Assembly: GCA_035384565.1 (NCBI GenBank) | Contig: DAOOIT010000003.1 | Location: 43,136 to 107,135, forward strand | Origin: Planctomycetota bacterium | GTDB lineage: Bacteria > Planctomycetota > PUPC01 > DSUN01 | Direction: 5' to 3' | DNA length: 64,000 nucleotides | In this document: in pieces, positions 45,301-53,409 of the stretch | Layout: each line of letters starts with the position of its first letter | Position numbering within the stretch: position 1 is the stretch's first letter | The notes under the pieces: generated by a model | What the model saw: the letters and a program-made list of their open reading frames with translations, nothing else | Database searches by the model: none | Told to the model about the DNA's origin: nothing | Position numbers and translations under genes: made by a program

Positions 45301-46359
45301 ATGAAGCGAAACGAGATCCTCGAATGGCTGCGGGAGAACGACGAGGAGCGCCTCGATGAGCTGTGGCGCGCCGCCGACGCCGTCCGCAGCGAGCACGTCG
45401 GCGACGCCGTCCACCTGCGCGGCCTGGTCGAGGTCTCCAACCACTGCGTGCGCTCGTGCGCCTACTGCGGCCTGCGCGCGCCCAACCGCGCGCTCCGGCG
45501 CTACCGCCTCACAGCCGACGAAGTGCTCGCCTGCGCCCGGGAGGCCGCCGCGCTGGGCTTCGGCACAGTTGTGCTTCAGGCCGGCGAGGACTACGGCCTG
45601 ACGCGCGAGGGGGTGGCCGACCTCGTGCGGCGCATCCAGGCGGAGACGCCGCTGGCCGTGACCCTGAGCCTGGGCGAGCGGCCCGACGCCGATCTCGCTG
45701 CCTGGCGCGCGGCGGGGGCCGACCGTTACCTGCTCCGCTTCGAGACCTCCAACCGCGCCCTCTACGACCGAATCCACCCGCCGCTGGCGGGCCGCCCGTC
45801 CGACCGCATCGCGATCCTGCGCCGCCTGACCGCCCTCGGCTACGAGGCCGGCAGCGGCGTGATGATCGGCATTCCGGGCCAGACCTATGACGACCTGGCC
45901 GCCGACATCGCGCTGTTCCGCGAACTGGACCTCGACATGATCGGCGTTGGGCCCTACCTTCCTCACCCTGCGACCCCGCTCGGCGGCGGCACAGGCGGCG
46001 CGCCCGCCGCCGACCAGGTGCCCAACTCCGAGCTCATGACCTACAAGGTCCTCGCTCTCACCCGGCTCATCTGCCCGTGGGCCAACATCCCCAGCACCAC
46101 GGCCCTGGCCACCCTCAACCGCGAGCGCGGCCGCGAGCTGGGCCTGGCGCGCGGCGCCAACGTGGTGATGCCCAACCTCACGCCGCCCCAGTACCGGGCG
46201 CTGTACGAGATCTACCCGGCCAAAGCCTGCCTGTTCGAGGCCTCGCGCGAGACCCACGAGGCCCTGAAGCAACGCATCCTCGCCCTGGGCCGCACCCTCG
46301 GCACAGGGCCGGGCCGTTCCGCGCGACGTGACCGCGCGACCCCTCCGGCGCGCGCGTGA
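45301..46359 (+). CDS. hydE: H-cluster maturase HydE (radical SAM)
   Basis: A 352-residue radical SAM enzyme of the HydE family. The SAM 4Fe-4S motif is CVRSCAYC (Cys49, Cys53, Cys56). Family motifs include VVLQAGEDYGLT, RFETSNRALYDRIHPPL, SGVMIGIPGQTYDDLAADI and GPYLPHPATPL. HydE processes the iron-cysteine complex made by HydG into a precursor of the diiron subcluster. The last 25 residues are a basic, Ala/Pro-rich extension. The gene overlaps the frame of hydG at its stop and follows the REC-PAS-kinase by 13 bases. The SD is weak, which is consistent with coupling to upstream translation. Confidence 0.95.
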   Translation: MKRNEILEWLRENDEERLDELWRAADAVRSEHVGDAVHLRGLVEVSNHCVRSCAYCGLRAPNRALRRYRLTADEVLACAREAAALGFGTVVLQAGEDYGLTREGVADLVRRIQAETPLAVTLSLGERPDADLAAWRAAGADRYLLRFETSNRALYDRIHPPLAGRPSDRIAILRRLTALGYEAGSGVMIGIPGQTYDDLAADIALFRELDLDMIGVGPYLPHPATPLGGGTGGAPAADQVPNSELMTYKVLALTRLICPWANIPSTTALATLNRERGRELGLARGANVVMPNLTPPQYRALYEIYPAKACLFEASRETHEALKQRILALGRTLGTGPGRSARRDRATPPARA

Positions 46360-46373
46360 TATCGAGGTGTGCC

Positions 46374-47834
46374 ATGCGACCGACGAGTCTGACGAGTCTG
46401 ACAAGTCCGACGTGCCCGACGGGTCCGGCCGGCTCCGCGGCGGGCGCCGTGGATTTCATTGACGACGCGCTGCTCACGAGCCTGGCCGAGGCCGGGCCGG
46501 CCGACCCCGGCCAGGTGCGGGAGATCATTGCCAAGAGCCTCGCCAAGCAGGCGCTGAGCGTGGAGGAGACGGCGGTGCTCGTGCGCGCCACCGAGCCGGC
46601 GCTCGTCGAGGAAGTGTTCGAGGCGGCCCGCGAGCTCAAGCGCACCGTCTACGGCAACCGCATCGTGCTCTTCGCGCCCCTCTACATCGGCAACTACTGC
46701 GTCAACGACTGCGCCTACTGCGGCTTCCACCGGTCGAATGTGGACGCCGTCCGCCGCACCCTGGGCGAGGCCGAGATCCGCCAGCAGGTCGAGGCCCTGG
46801 AGGACCACGGCCACAAGCGCCTCATCCTCGTCTTCGGCGAGCACCCGCGCTACACGCCCCAATTCATGGCCGACACCGTGCGGCTCGTCTACAGCATCCG
46901 CAAGGGCCGCGGCTCGATCCGCCGCGTGAACATCAACGCCGCGCCCCTCGACCACGAGGGCTACCGGCTCCTGAAGGCCGCCGGCATCGGCACCTACCAG
47001 ATTTTCCAGGAAACCTACCACCACCCCACCTACGCCCGCATGCACAAGCAGGGCACGCCCAAGGGCGACTACCTCTGGCGCCTCCACGGCCTCTCGCGCG
47101 CCTTCGAGGCCGGCTGCGACGACATGGGCATCGGCGCCCTCTTCGGCCTCTACGACTGGCGCTTCGAGGTCCTCGGCCTCGTCGCCCACGCCGTGCATCT
47201 TCAGAAGACCTACAACGTCGGCCCGCACACCATCAGCTTTCCGCGCCTGCGGCCCGCCTCGGGCGTGCACCTCCGGACGGGCTACGAGGTGAGCGACGCC
47301 GACTTCAAGCGCGTGATCGCCATCCTGCGCCTCGCCGTGCCCTACACGGGCCTCATCCTCACCGCCCGCGAGCCCGCCGCGCTCCGCCGCGAGGCCATGG
47401 GCTTCGGCGTCTCGCAGATTGACGCCGGCAGCCGCATCGAGCTGGGCGGCTACACCGAGGCCGGCGACGCCCAGGTGCGCGAGCGCGAGCAGTTCGAACT
47501 CGGCGACATCCGCCCGCTGGACGCCGTGATACGCGAGCTGCTCGAGGACGGCTACGTGCCCAGCTTCTGCACCGCCTGCTACCGCCTCGGCCGCACGGGC
47601 GAGCACTTCATGGAGTTCGCCATCCCCGGCTTCATCAAACGCTTCTGCACCCCCAACGCGCTTTCCACGCTGACGGAATATCTGGTAGACTATGCTTCGC
47701 CGCAGACCCGCGCCGCCGGCGAGCGGCGCTTGGCCGAGGAACTGGCCCAGATGCCCGACAGCCCGCTCAAACGCCAGCTCCTCGAACGACTCGAACGCAT
47801 CAGGACTACCGACGAGCGCGACCTCTACTTCTGA
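46374..47834 (+). CDS. hydG: H-cluster maturase HydG (tyrosine lyase)
   Basis: A 486-residue radical SAM tyrosine lyase that makes CO, cyanide and an iron-cysteine synthon. The radical SAM motif is CVNDCAYC (Cys109, Cys113, Cys116). The C-terminal auxiliary cluster motif is intact: CTAC followed after exactly 22 residues by Cys, the CX2CX22C signature that separates HydG from ThiH. ATG 46374 is chosen because GAGGTG lies 6 bases upstream. The first 28 residues are low-complexity (TSLTSLTSPTCPTGP), encoded by a repeated GACGAGTCT-like sequence. An in-frame GTG at 46449 would begin at the conserved VDFIDD. The N terminus is therefore uncertain. Confidence 0.95.
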   Translation: MRPTSLTSLTSPTCPTGPAGSAAGAVDFIDDALLTSLAEAGPADPGQVREIIAKSLAKQALSVEETAVLVRATEPALVEEVFEAARELKRTVYGNRIVLFAPLYIGNYCVNDCAYCGFHRSNVDAVRRTLGEAEIRQQVEALEDHGHKRLILVFGEHPRYTPQFMADTVRLVYSIRKGRGSIRRVNINAAPLDHEGYRLLKAAGIGTYQIFQETYHHPTYARMHKQGTPKGDYLWRLHGLSRAFEAGCDDMGIGALFGLYDWRFEVLGLVAHAVHLQKTYNVGPHTISFPRLRPASGVHLRTGYEVSDADFKRVIAILRLAVPYTGLILTAREPAALRREAMGFGVSQIDAGSRIELGGYTEAGDAQVREREQFELGDIRPLDAVIRELLEDGYVPSFCTACYRLGRTGEHFMEFAIPGFIKRFCTPNALSTLTEYLVDYASPQTRAAGERRLAEELAQMPDSPLKRQLLERLERIRTTDERDLYF

Positions 47835-47837
47835 AGC

Positions 47838-49253
47838 ATGGCGCACTACCGCAAAGAACACGACCTCCTCGGCGAGCGCGAAGTGCCCGCGGAAGCGCTC
47901 TGGGGCATCCACACCCTGCGCGCCGTCGAGAACTTCCCCCTCGCCGGCCGCCCCGTCCACCCCGCCCTCATCCACGCCTACGGCACGGTGAAACTGGCCT
48001 GCGTGAAGACCAACCGCGCGCTCGGGGCCTGGGGCGACGACGCGGCGAAGGCGGATGCCCTCGAGGCCGCGTGCCAGGAGATGGCCGAGGGCAAGCTCGA
48101 CCGCCACATCGTGGTGGACTCCCTTCAGGGCGGCGCCGGCACCTCGACGAACCTGAACGTCAACGAGGTGCTCGCCAACCGCGCGCTCGAGCTGCTCGGC
48201 GAGCCGCTGGGCCGCTACCAACGCGTCTCGCCCCTGGACGACGTCAACCGCCACCAGTCCACCAACGACACCTACCCCACGGCCCTCAAGCTCGCCGCCA
48301 TCCGCCTCGTGCGCGCGCTCGAAGACAAGATCGTGCCCCTCCAAGAGGCCTTTCAGGCCAAGGAGAAGGAGTTCGCGCACGTCGTGAAGGTCGGGCGCAC
48401 CGAGCTTCAGGACGCCGTGCTGATGACGCTGGGCCGCGAGATGAGCGCCTGCGCCGAGGCATTCAACCGCGACCGCTGGCGCATCTACAAGTGCGAGGAG
48501 CGCCTGCGGGTCGTCAACCTCGGCGGCACCGCTATCGGCACCGGCATCGGCGCGCCCCGGCAGTACATCTTCCGCGTGGTGGACACGCTTCGCGAGCTGA
48601 CCGGCATCGGCTTCGCCCGCGCCGAGAACCTCGTCGAGGCCACACAGAACGCCGACGTGTTCGTCGAAGTCTCCGGCATCCTCAAGGCCTGCGCCGCCTC
48701 GCTCCTGAAGGTTTCGGGCGACCTGCGGCTCCTCTCCTCCGGCCCCGAGGCAGGCCTGGGCGAAATCCGCCTCCCCCAGCGCCAGGCCGGCTCCTCCATC
48801 ATGCCCGGCAAGGTCAACCCCGTCATCCCCGAGGCCGTCTCCCAGGCCGCCATGCTCGTGATGGCCCACGACCAGGCCATCGCCTTCGCCGCCGCTTCGG
48901 GCAACCTCGAACTGAACGCGTTCCTCCCCCTCATCGCCCACTGCCTGCTGGAGAGCCTGGAGCTCTTAGCCCGCTCGTGCGACATCCTGCGGCGCCTGTG
49001 CGTCGAGGGCCTCGCGGCCGACGAGGCGCGCTGTCGCGCACACCTCGATGCCTCCACCGCCACGGCCACGGCGCTGCTCGGCTGCCTGAGCTACGAGGCC
49101 GTCTGCCGCCTCGTCCAGATCGCCGCCCGCGAGGGCAAGAGCGTCAAGCAGTGCGCCATCGAGCTCGGCCTCCTCACCGAGGAACAGTTCAACGAAATGG
49201 TCAGCCCCGAGGCCGTCTGCCGCCTGGGTACCCCGCCGGTGAGGAACGGATGA
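47838..49253 (+). CDS. aspA: Aspartate ammonia-lyase within the maturase operon
   Basis: A 471-residue member of the aspartase/fumarase superfamily. The N terminus EHDLLGEREVPAEALWGIHT followed by LRAVENFPL is aspartase-like (HTxRAxENF, where fumarases have QTxRSxxNF), and the superfamily signature GSSIMPGKVNP is present. It would convert aspartate to fumarate and ammonium. It begins 3 bases after hydG and precedes hydF, so it is part of the maturation operon. As I recall, the same placement occurs in other anaerobes. A reasonable hypothesis is that it supplies ammonium for the bridging amine of the H-cluster azadithiolate. General nitrogen metabolism is the alternative. Confidence 0.92.
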   Translation: MAHYRKEHDLLGEREVPAEALWGIHTLRAVENFPLAGRPVHPALIHAYGTVKLACVKTNRALGAWGDDAAKADALEAACQEMAEGKLDRHIVVDSLQGGAGTSTNLNVNEVLANRALELLGEPLGRYQRVSPLDDVNRHQSTNDTYPTALKLAAIRLVRALEDKIVPLQEAFQAKEKEFAHVVKVGRTELQDAVLMTLGREMSACAEAFNRDRWRIYKCEERLRVVNLGGTAIGTGIGAPRQYIFRVVDTLRELTGIGFARAENLVEATQNADVFVEVSGILKACAASLLKVSGDLRLLSSGPEAGLGEIRLPQRQAGSSIMPGKVNPVIPEAVSQAAMLVMAHDQAIAFAAASGNLELNAFLPLIAHCLLESLELLARSCDILRRLCVEGLAADEARCRAHLDASTATATALLGCLSYEAVCRLVQIAAREGKSVKQCAIELGLLTEEQFNEMVSPEAVCRLGTPPVRNG

Positions 49254-49327
49254 ATGGATGGTTGGATGGATGGATGCCAGAGAAGACACCGACCCGTTGA
49301 TCCTCTCCTGGATTCATCCATTCATCC
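49248..49327. repeat. Palindrome between aspA and hydF
   Basis: GGATGAATGGATG (49248-49260) overlaps the aspA stop codon and is exactly complementary to CATCCATTCATCC (49315-49327). The left flank continues as repeated GGATGGATG. The hairpin occupies most of the 117-base gap before hydF. No T-tract follows. Confidence 0.75.
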
Positions 49328-49370
49328 ACCCGCGCATTCATCCCCCGTATGTTAACGGGAGACCTGACTG

Positions 49371-50657
49371 ATGGAGCGAACTCCCAAGGGCTTGCGGCTG
49401 CATATCGGCCTCTTCGGCCGGCGGAATGTCGGGAAATCGAGCCTGCTCAACGCCATCACCCGCCAACAGGTCTCCATCGTGTCGGACGTGGCGGGCACCA
49501 CGACCGACCCGGTCGAGAAGCCGATGGAGCTGCTGCCCCTCGGCCCCGTGCTCTTCATTGACACGGCGGGGATTGACGACGAGGGGGCGCTCGGCGAGAT
49601 GCGCGTGGCCCGCACCCGCAAGGTCTTCGACCGCACCGACCTCGGCGTCATCATCGCCGAGCCCGGCCACTGGGGCGCCTTCGAACAGCAGATCTACGAC
49701 GAGTTGCGCGCGCGGAAGTGTCCCGTCATCGTCGTCTTCAACAAGTGCGACCTCGGCGAGCCCGACGCCGCCCTCGTCGAACGCCTCCAGAAGGAGAAAG
49801 TCCGAACCGTCCGCACCGTTTGTAATGCGGCCTTCAGGCCGTCTCCTGAAGAGCGACGGGCTGAAGCCCGCACTGCGAACACGGGGATTCTGGACTTCCG
49901 ACAGGCGCTCCTCGACACCGCGCCCGCCGACTTCCTCAACAATCCCGCGATCCTCGCCGACCTCGTGGGGCCGGGCGAGATGGCTGTCCTCGTGGTACCC
50001 GTGGACAAGGAGGCCCCGAAAGGCCGCCTCATCGTGCCCCAGGTGCAGGCCATCCGCGACCTGATTGACGGCGACGCCTTCGCGCTCGTCGTCAAGGAGC
50101 GCGAGCTGCGCGAGGCCCTCGACCGCCTCAAGAAGCCGCCCAAGCTCGTCGTCACCGACTCGCAGGCCTTCCTCAAGGTCGTAGCCGACACGCCGCGCGA
50201 CATCCCCCTCACCAGCTTCTCGATCCTCTTCGCCCGCTACAAGGGCGACCTGGCCGAGATGGTGCGCGGCGCCCTCGCCTGCGAGACCCTGCGGCCCGGC
50301 GACCGCATCCTCGTGGCCGAATCGTGCTCGCACCACCCGATCGCCGAGGACATCGGCCGCGTGAAGATCCCCCGCTGGCTCACCCAGCTCGTCGGCGGCA
50401 AGCTGCACTTCGACACGATCCAGGGCCACGACTTCCCCGACGACCTCGCCTCGTACAAGCTCGTCATCCACTGCGGCGGGTGCATGATGAACCGCCGCGA
50501 GATGCTCACCCGCATTCTCCGCTGCAAGCAGGCGGGCGTGCCGATCTCCAACTACGGCCTCATCGTCGCCTACTCGCTCGGCATCTTCGAGCGCGCCCTC
50601 GAGCCCTTCCCCGCGGCGCTCGAGGTCTACCGTGAAGCCCTGGCCGCCAGGGCTTAG
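49371..50657 (+). CDS. hydF: H-cluster maturase HydF (GTPase scaffold)
   Basis: A 428-residue GTPase and scaffold that assembles the diiron subcluster and delivers it to HydA. The GTPase has G1 GRRNVGKSS (about 17-25), G3 DTAG and G4 NKCD. The C-terminal cluster-binding domain has the family cysteines in ESCSHH and IHCGGCM. Between G4 and the dimerisation domain, roughly where the G5 region is expected, the protein reads AAFRPSPEERRAEARTANTG. This stretch is encoded by a strong palindrome (49826-49872) of the kind otherwise seen between genes. The frame is maintained, so the gene is intact, but this segment probably differs from normal HydF. The maturase set E, G and F is thus complete. Confidence 0.95.
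   Translation: MERTPKGLRLHIGLFGRRNVGKSSLLNAITRQQVSIVSDVAGTTTDPVEKPMELLPLGPVLFIDTAGIDDEGALGEMRVARTRKVFDRTDLGVIIAEPGHWGAFEQQIYDELRARKCPVIVVFNKCDLGEPDAALVERLQKEKVRTVRTVCNAAFRPSPEERRAEARTANTGILDFRQALLDTAPADFLNNPAILADLVGPGEMAVLVVPVDKEAPKGRLIVPQVQAIRDLIDGDAFALVVKERELREALDRLKKPPKLVVTDSQAFLKVVADTPRDIPLTSFSILFARYKGDLAEMVRGALACETLRPGDRILVAESCSHHPIAEDIGRVKIPRWLTQLVGGKLHFDTIQGHDFPDDLASYKLVIHCGGCMMNRREMLTRILRCKQAGVPISNYGLIVAYSLGIFERALEPFPAALEVYREALAARA
49826..49872. repeat. Palindromic element inside hydF
   Basis: TGCGGCCTTCAGGCCGTC (49826-49843) and GACGGGCTGAAGCCCGCA (49855-49872) are complementary at 16 of 18 positions around an 11-base loop. Each arm is itself a small hairpin (GGCCTTCAGGCC and CGGGCTGAAGCCCG). 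Weaker complementarity extends outward on both sides (about 49818-49882). It is translated as part of HydF. Confidence 0.8.
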
Positions 50658-50682
50658 CCTTCGCGCGCCCCCTCGCGTTTGC

Positions 50683-50688
50683 TATACT
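50683..50688 (+). promoter_or_regulatory. Possible -10 element (TATACT)
   Basis: TATACT lies 26 bases before the ATG of the following secreted protein and 26 bases after the hydF stop. The sequence 17 bases upstream (TTCGCG) is a poor -35. A separate promoter for the non-hydrogenase gene is plausible but weakly supported. Confidence 0.3.
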
Positions 50689-50714
50689 ATCCCTCGGCCC
50701 GCGGAGCGAACAAC

Positions 50715-52082
50715 ATGCCAGCAGCGAAGAGCGTTGGTGCAGCGGTTCTCCTGGCCTTCGCCCCGGTAGCTAGAACAGGGGAGGGGACCGGGCCTCAGGC
50801 AACGGTCAGCCAATATGGGATCACATGGACCTTGGCCCAGCCAGCCCGCGTCGGGCGCTTCGTGACGGGCGACTGGTGGGTGGTGGGGCCGGTGGTGGTC
50901 AACGCCGTCAGCCCTGCGCCTGCCGACGGGCGGAACGGCTCGGTGGTGAATCCCCCAGCGGGCAAACGCCAGGGCTATGACGACAGAATCACCGGCTACG
51001 ATGCCTCGCTCCGCGCCGCTTTCCCCCTCACGCTCAAGCCCGGCCAGTCGCTCGTCACGACGGCCAGCGTCGGAAAGGTCGGCGACAAGACGCCCGACAC
51101 GGTGCCCGGCCAATACTGCCGCGGGCCGCTGCGGACGGCCACCGTGCTGACCTGTGTGGCCGAGCCGCCGCCCGCCGACGCCTTCCGCCCCGCCTATGTG
51201 GGCGACAAGAAGCCGGCCTTTGCCGCCAGCCAGCTCCGCCGCGACCTCTTGCCGCGCCTCCAGCCCGTCGGGCCGCTGCCCGACGTCAAGCTCCACGAGC
51301 GCTACCTCGAGCGTATCTGGCTCGACCACCTCCACGAGTGGCCCAACCGCCTGATGCACCCGCTGGAGAACATGCCCGATTACGGCCGCGAGATCACCAA
51401 CATCGTCTCCACCGTCTCGCTCCTGCTCCTCCTCGACGACCCGGCGCCTGTGGGCGTGGCGTCCCCGCCCCGCGAAACGCTCCTCCTCCGTTTCGTGCAA
51501 TTGGGCATTGACTACTACGGCGCCACGCAGTCGGATGCCGACTTGTGGCGCGCCAATGGCGGGCACAACTCGGGCCGCAAGATGCCCATCCTCTTCGCCG
51601 GCGTGCTCCTCGGCCACGACGGGATGAAGGGCGTGAAGGCCTCATTCGCGGAAGACCAACAGACCTACTACGGCACGGGCTACCGCGGCCAGAAGGCGCT
51701 CTGGACCATTGACACCACGGAGGCCCGCCGCCACGAGCACCTGCCGCCCGAGCGGTGGGCGGGGCCGCCCTTCAAGGGCGATAACGACGGCTGGAAATCC
51801 GAGGGCTACCGCCTCCTCAACGGACCCACCTGGGTCGGCCAGGCCCTCGCCGCCCGGCTCCTCGGCGCCAAGGGCTTCTGGGGCCACGAGCCCTTCTTCG
51901 ACTACGTGGACCGCTGGGTGGCCGAGGCCGCCGACGGCACGGTGGACAAGAGCACGATGAAGCCGACCGGCTACCAGCCCTTCCCCGGCGGAGCGGGCGG
52001 CTTTGTCGGGGCCATGTGGAAGGCCTATCGCTCCAGGGCCGACGAGATCGGCGCCCAAGTGCTTGCCCGGGCGAGAAGATGA
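50715..52082 (+). CDS. Secreted protein of unknown function
   Basis: A 455-residue protein with a short signal-like N terminus (AAKSVGAAVLLAFAPVART). The body has repeated aromatic motifs (GDWWVVGPVVVNAVSPAP, GITWTLAQPARVGRFVTGDW near the start, and LRANGGHNSGRKMPILFAG-like text in the middle), consistent with a beta-domain followed by an alpha/alpha-barrel of the kind seen in polysaccharide lyases. I cannot assign it with confidence. It is separated from hydF by about 57 bases but unrelated in function. It precedes a TRIC gene on the same strand. Confidence 0.6.
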   Translation: MPAAKSVGAAVLLAFAPVARTGEGTGPQATVSQYGITWTLAQPARVGRFVTGDWWVVGPVVVNAVSPAPADGRNGSVVNPPAGKRQGYDDRITGYDASLRAAFPLTLKPGQSLVTTASVGKVGDKTPDTVPGQYCRGPLRTATVLTCVAEPPPADAFRPAYVGDKKPAFAASQLRRDLLPRLQPVGPLPDVKLHERYLERIWLDHLHEWPNRLMHPLENMPDYGREITNIVSTVSLLLLLDDPAPVGVASPPRETLLLRFVQLGIDYYGATQSDADLWRANGGHNSGRKMPILFAGVLLGHDGMKGVKASFAEDQQTYYGTGYRGQKALWTIDTTEARRHEHLPPERWAGPPFKGDNDGWKSEGYRLLNGPTWVGQALAARLLGAKGFWGHEPFFDYVDRWVAEAADGTVDKSTMKPTGYQPFPGGAGGFVGAMWKAYRSRADEIGAQVLARARR

Positions 52083-52119
52083 GGAAGACCCCGAAGGCAC
52101 ACGGACCGGCTCGGACGCA

Positions 52120-52170
52120 CACGGACGCATGCGGGGCACGGGTGCGCGCACACGTTCGTGCGCGTCCGTG
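52120..52170. repeat. Intergenic palindrome before the second TRIC gene
   Basis: CACGGACGC (52120-52128) pairs with GCGTCCGTG (52162-52170). The intervening and flanking bases contain further CACACGGAC and GTGCGCG repeats, so the 127-base gap is a degenerate palindrome. No promoter is evident. Confidence 0.5.
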
Positions 52171-52209
52171 GAAGCCCGTGGCGCTGCCTCACAAGCTCAA
52201 GGGGTATTC

Positions 52210-52827
52210 ATGACCACGATCCAATTCCTCGACTACCTCGGCACCCTTGCCTTCGCGGTGTCCGGCGCGCTCAAGGGCGTGCGGAAGGAGATGGACATCT
52301 TCGGCGTGGCCGTGCTGGCGACGGTGACGGCCATCGGCGGCGGCACGATTCGCGACACGCTGCTCAAAGCCGATGTCTTCTGGCTCCGCGACCCGGTCTA
52401 CGTGCCACTGGCTGTGGCGGCGGCGATCGGGGTGTTCGTGCTCTACCATTGGGTGCAACGGGGCCGATGGGAGCTGCTGATCGCCGACGCCGTGGGCCTC
52501 GGCGTGTTCGCGGCCATCGGCGCGGTGAAGGCGTGGGACGCCGGCACCGGCCTCGTGGGTGTGGTGACGATGGCCTGCCTCACGGGCGTGGGCGGGGGCA
52601 TCATCCGCGACGTGCTCGCGCGCGACGTGCCGGCCGTGCTCCGCGAAGAGGTCTATGCCTCGGCCACGATGGCGGGCGCATTTCTCTTCTACGTGCTCAT
52701 GCGCGCCGGGGCGGGGCAGGGCGTAGCCGTGTGGGCCGCGGCGTGCCTCACCCTCGCCGTCCGCCTCGCCAGCATCGCCCTCCGCTGGCACCTGCCACGC
52801 CGGATTGTGGATGAAAACGAGCCGTGA
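52210..52827 (+). CDS. TRIC-family cation channel protein (second copy)
   Basis: A 205-residue integral membrane protein of the same family as 19046-19699. AAGGGG precedes the ATG. Half one has LGTLAFAVSGALKGVRKEMD and VTAIGGGTIRDTL, and half two has AVGLGVFAAIGAVKAWD and LTGVGGGIIRDVLARDVP. The GGGxxRD motif is conserved in both halves here, whereas the other copy has a changed first half (GGVLMRDG). This copy is closer to the family consensus. Confidence 0.93.
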   Translation: MTTIQFLDYLGTLAFAVSGALKGVRKEMDIFGVAVLATVTAIGGGTIRDTLLKADVFWLRDPVYVPLAVAAAIGVFVLYHWVQRGRWELLIADAVGLGVFAAIGAVKAWDAGTGLVGVVTMACLTGVGGGIIRDVLARDVPAVLREEVYASATMAGAFLFYVLMRAGAGQGVAVWAAACLTLAVRLASIALRWHLPRRIVDENEP

Positions 52828-52834
52828 GGCGCTC

Positions 52835-52929
52835 CCCCTCTCGAAGGTTCCAGTGCCTTTGGGAGGGGGGCGAAGGATAGACACCCGCCGGCCAGCACCC
52901 TCCCGAAGGTATCGGAACCTTCGGGAGGG
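52835..52929. repeat. Two adjacent hairpins of one repeat family
   Basis: Hairpin one pairs CCCCTCTCGAAGG (52835-52847) with CCTTTGGGAGGGG (52856-52868), two mismatches. Hairpin two pairs CCCTCCCGAAGGT (52898-52910) with its exact complement (52917-52929) around a 6-base loop. The arms of the two are clearly related. They lie between the convergent TRIC and ExbD genes, where they could act as a bidirectional transcription end, although no T-tract is present. Confidence 0.8.
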
Positions 52930-52974
52930 CTCGCTGGCGCTCGCGGCTCCGCGACCGGCCCGGCCCCGTCCCCA

Positions 52975-53409
52975 TCATCGTTTGAAGCTGACTCTGCGAT
53001 AGCCGAACTCGCGCAGGCAGTCGAGCACGTTCATCACCCAGCCGTGCTGCGCGTCGTCGGCGGGCTCCATGAGCACCGGGAAATCGCGCCCGCCGGGCAC
53101 GGCGGCGAGGTCGCGCAGGCGGACGCGCACGGCGCGCCAGTCGGGCATCACCTGATGGTCAATGGCGACCTGGGGCCGCGGCGCCTCGGCCGTGCCGATG
53201 TTCCGCACCGCGATGGCAAGCTCGTCAAACCGCCCGGCGATGCGGGGGCCGGTCGGCGGCAGGCGAGTCTCCAGTTCGCGATCAATCTCGCGGAACCGTG
53301 TGCCGACCATGAAGAACAGCAGCAGCAGGAACACGCAGTCAATCAGTGGGGTGAACGACATCTCGGTGAGTTTCACGCGACGCTCGGGCTGGCGGAGCAA
53401 TGTACTCAT
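52975..53409 (-). CDS. ExbD/TolR-family protein
   Basis: A 144-residue inner-membrane protein with one N-terminal helix (TPLIDCVFLLLLFFMVGT) carrying the conserved Asp of ExbD/TolR, and a periplasmic domain ending in VLDCLREFGYRRVSF. GGAGG lies 7 bases upstream of the minus-strand ATG. ExbD works with ExbB and TonB-like proteins to transmit proton-motive force to outer-membrane transporters. No exbB, tonB or second exbD is adjacent, so this copy is an orphan in the window. The family call is secure, the partner is not. Confidence 0.85.
   Translation of the reverse strand: MSTLLRQPERRVKLTEMSFTPLIDCVFLLLLFFMVGTRFREIDRELETRLPPTGPRIAGRFDELAIAVRNIGTAEAPRPQVAIDHQVMPDWRAVRVRLRDLAAVPGGRDFPVLMEPADDAQHGWVMNVLDCLREFGYRRVSFKR

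Noticed and set aside
47838..49253. Class II fumarase
   Set aside because: The N terminus reads HTLRAVENF, the aspartase form, rather than the QTxRSxxNF of fumarase.
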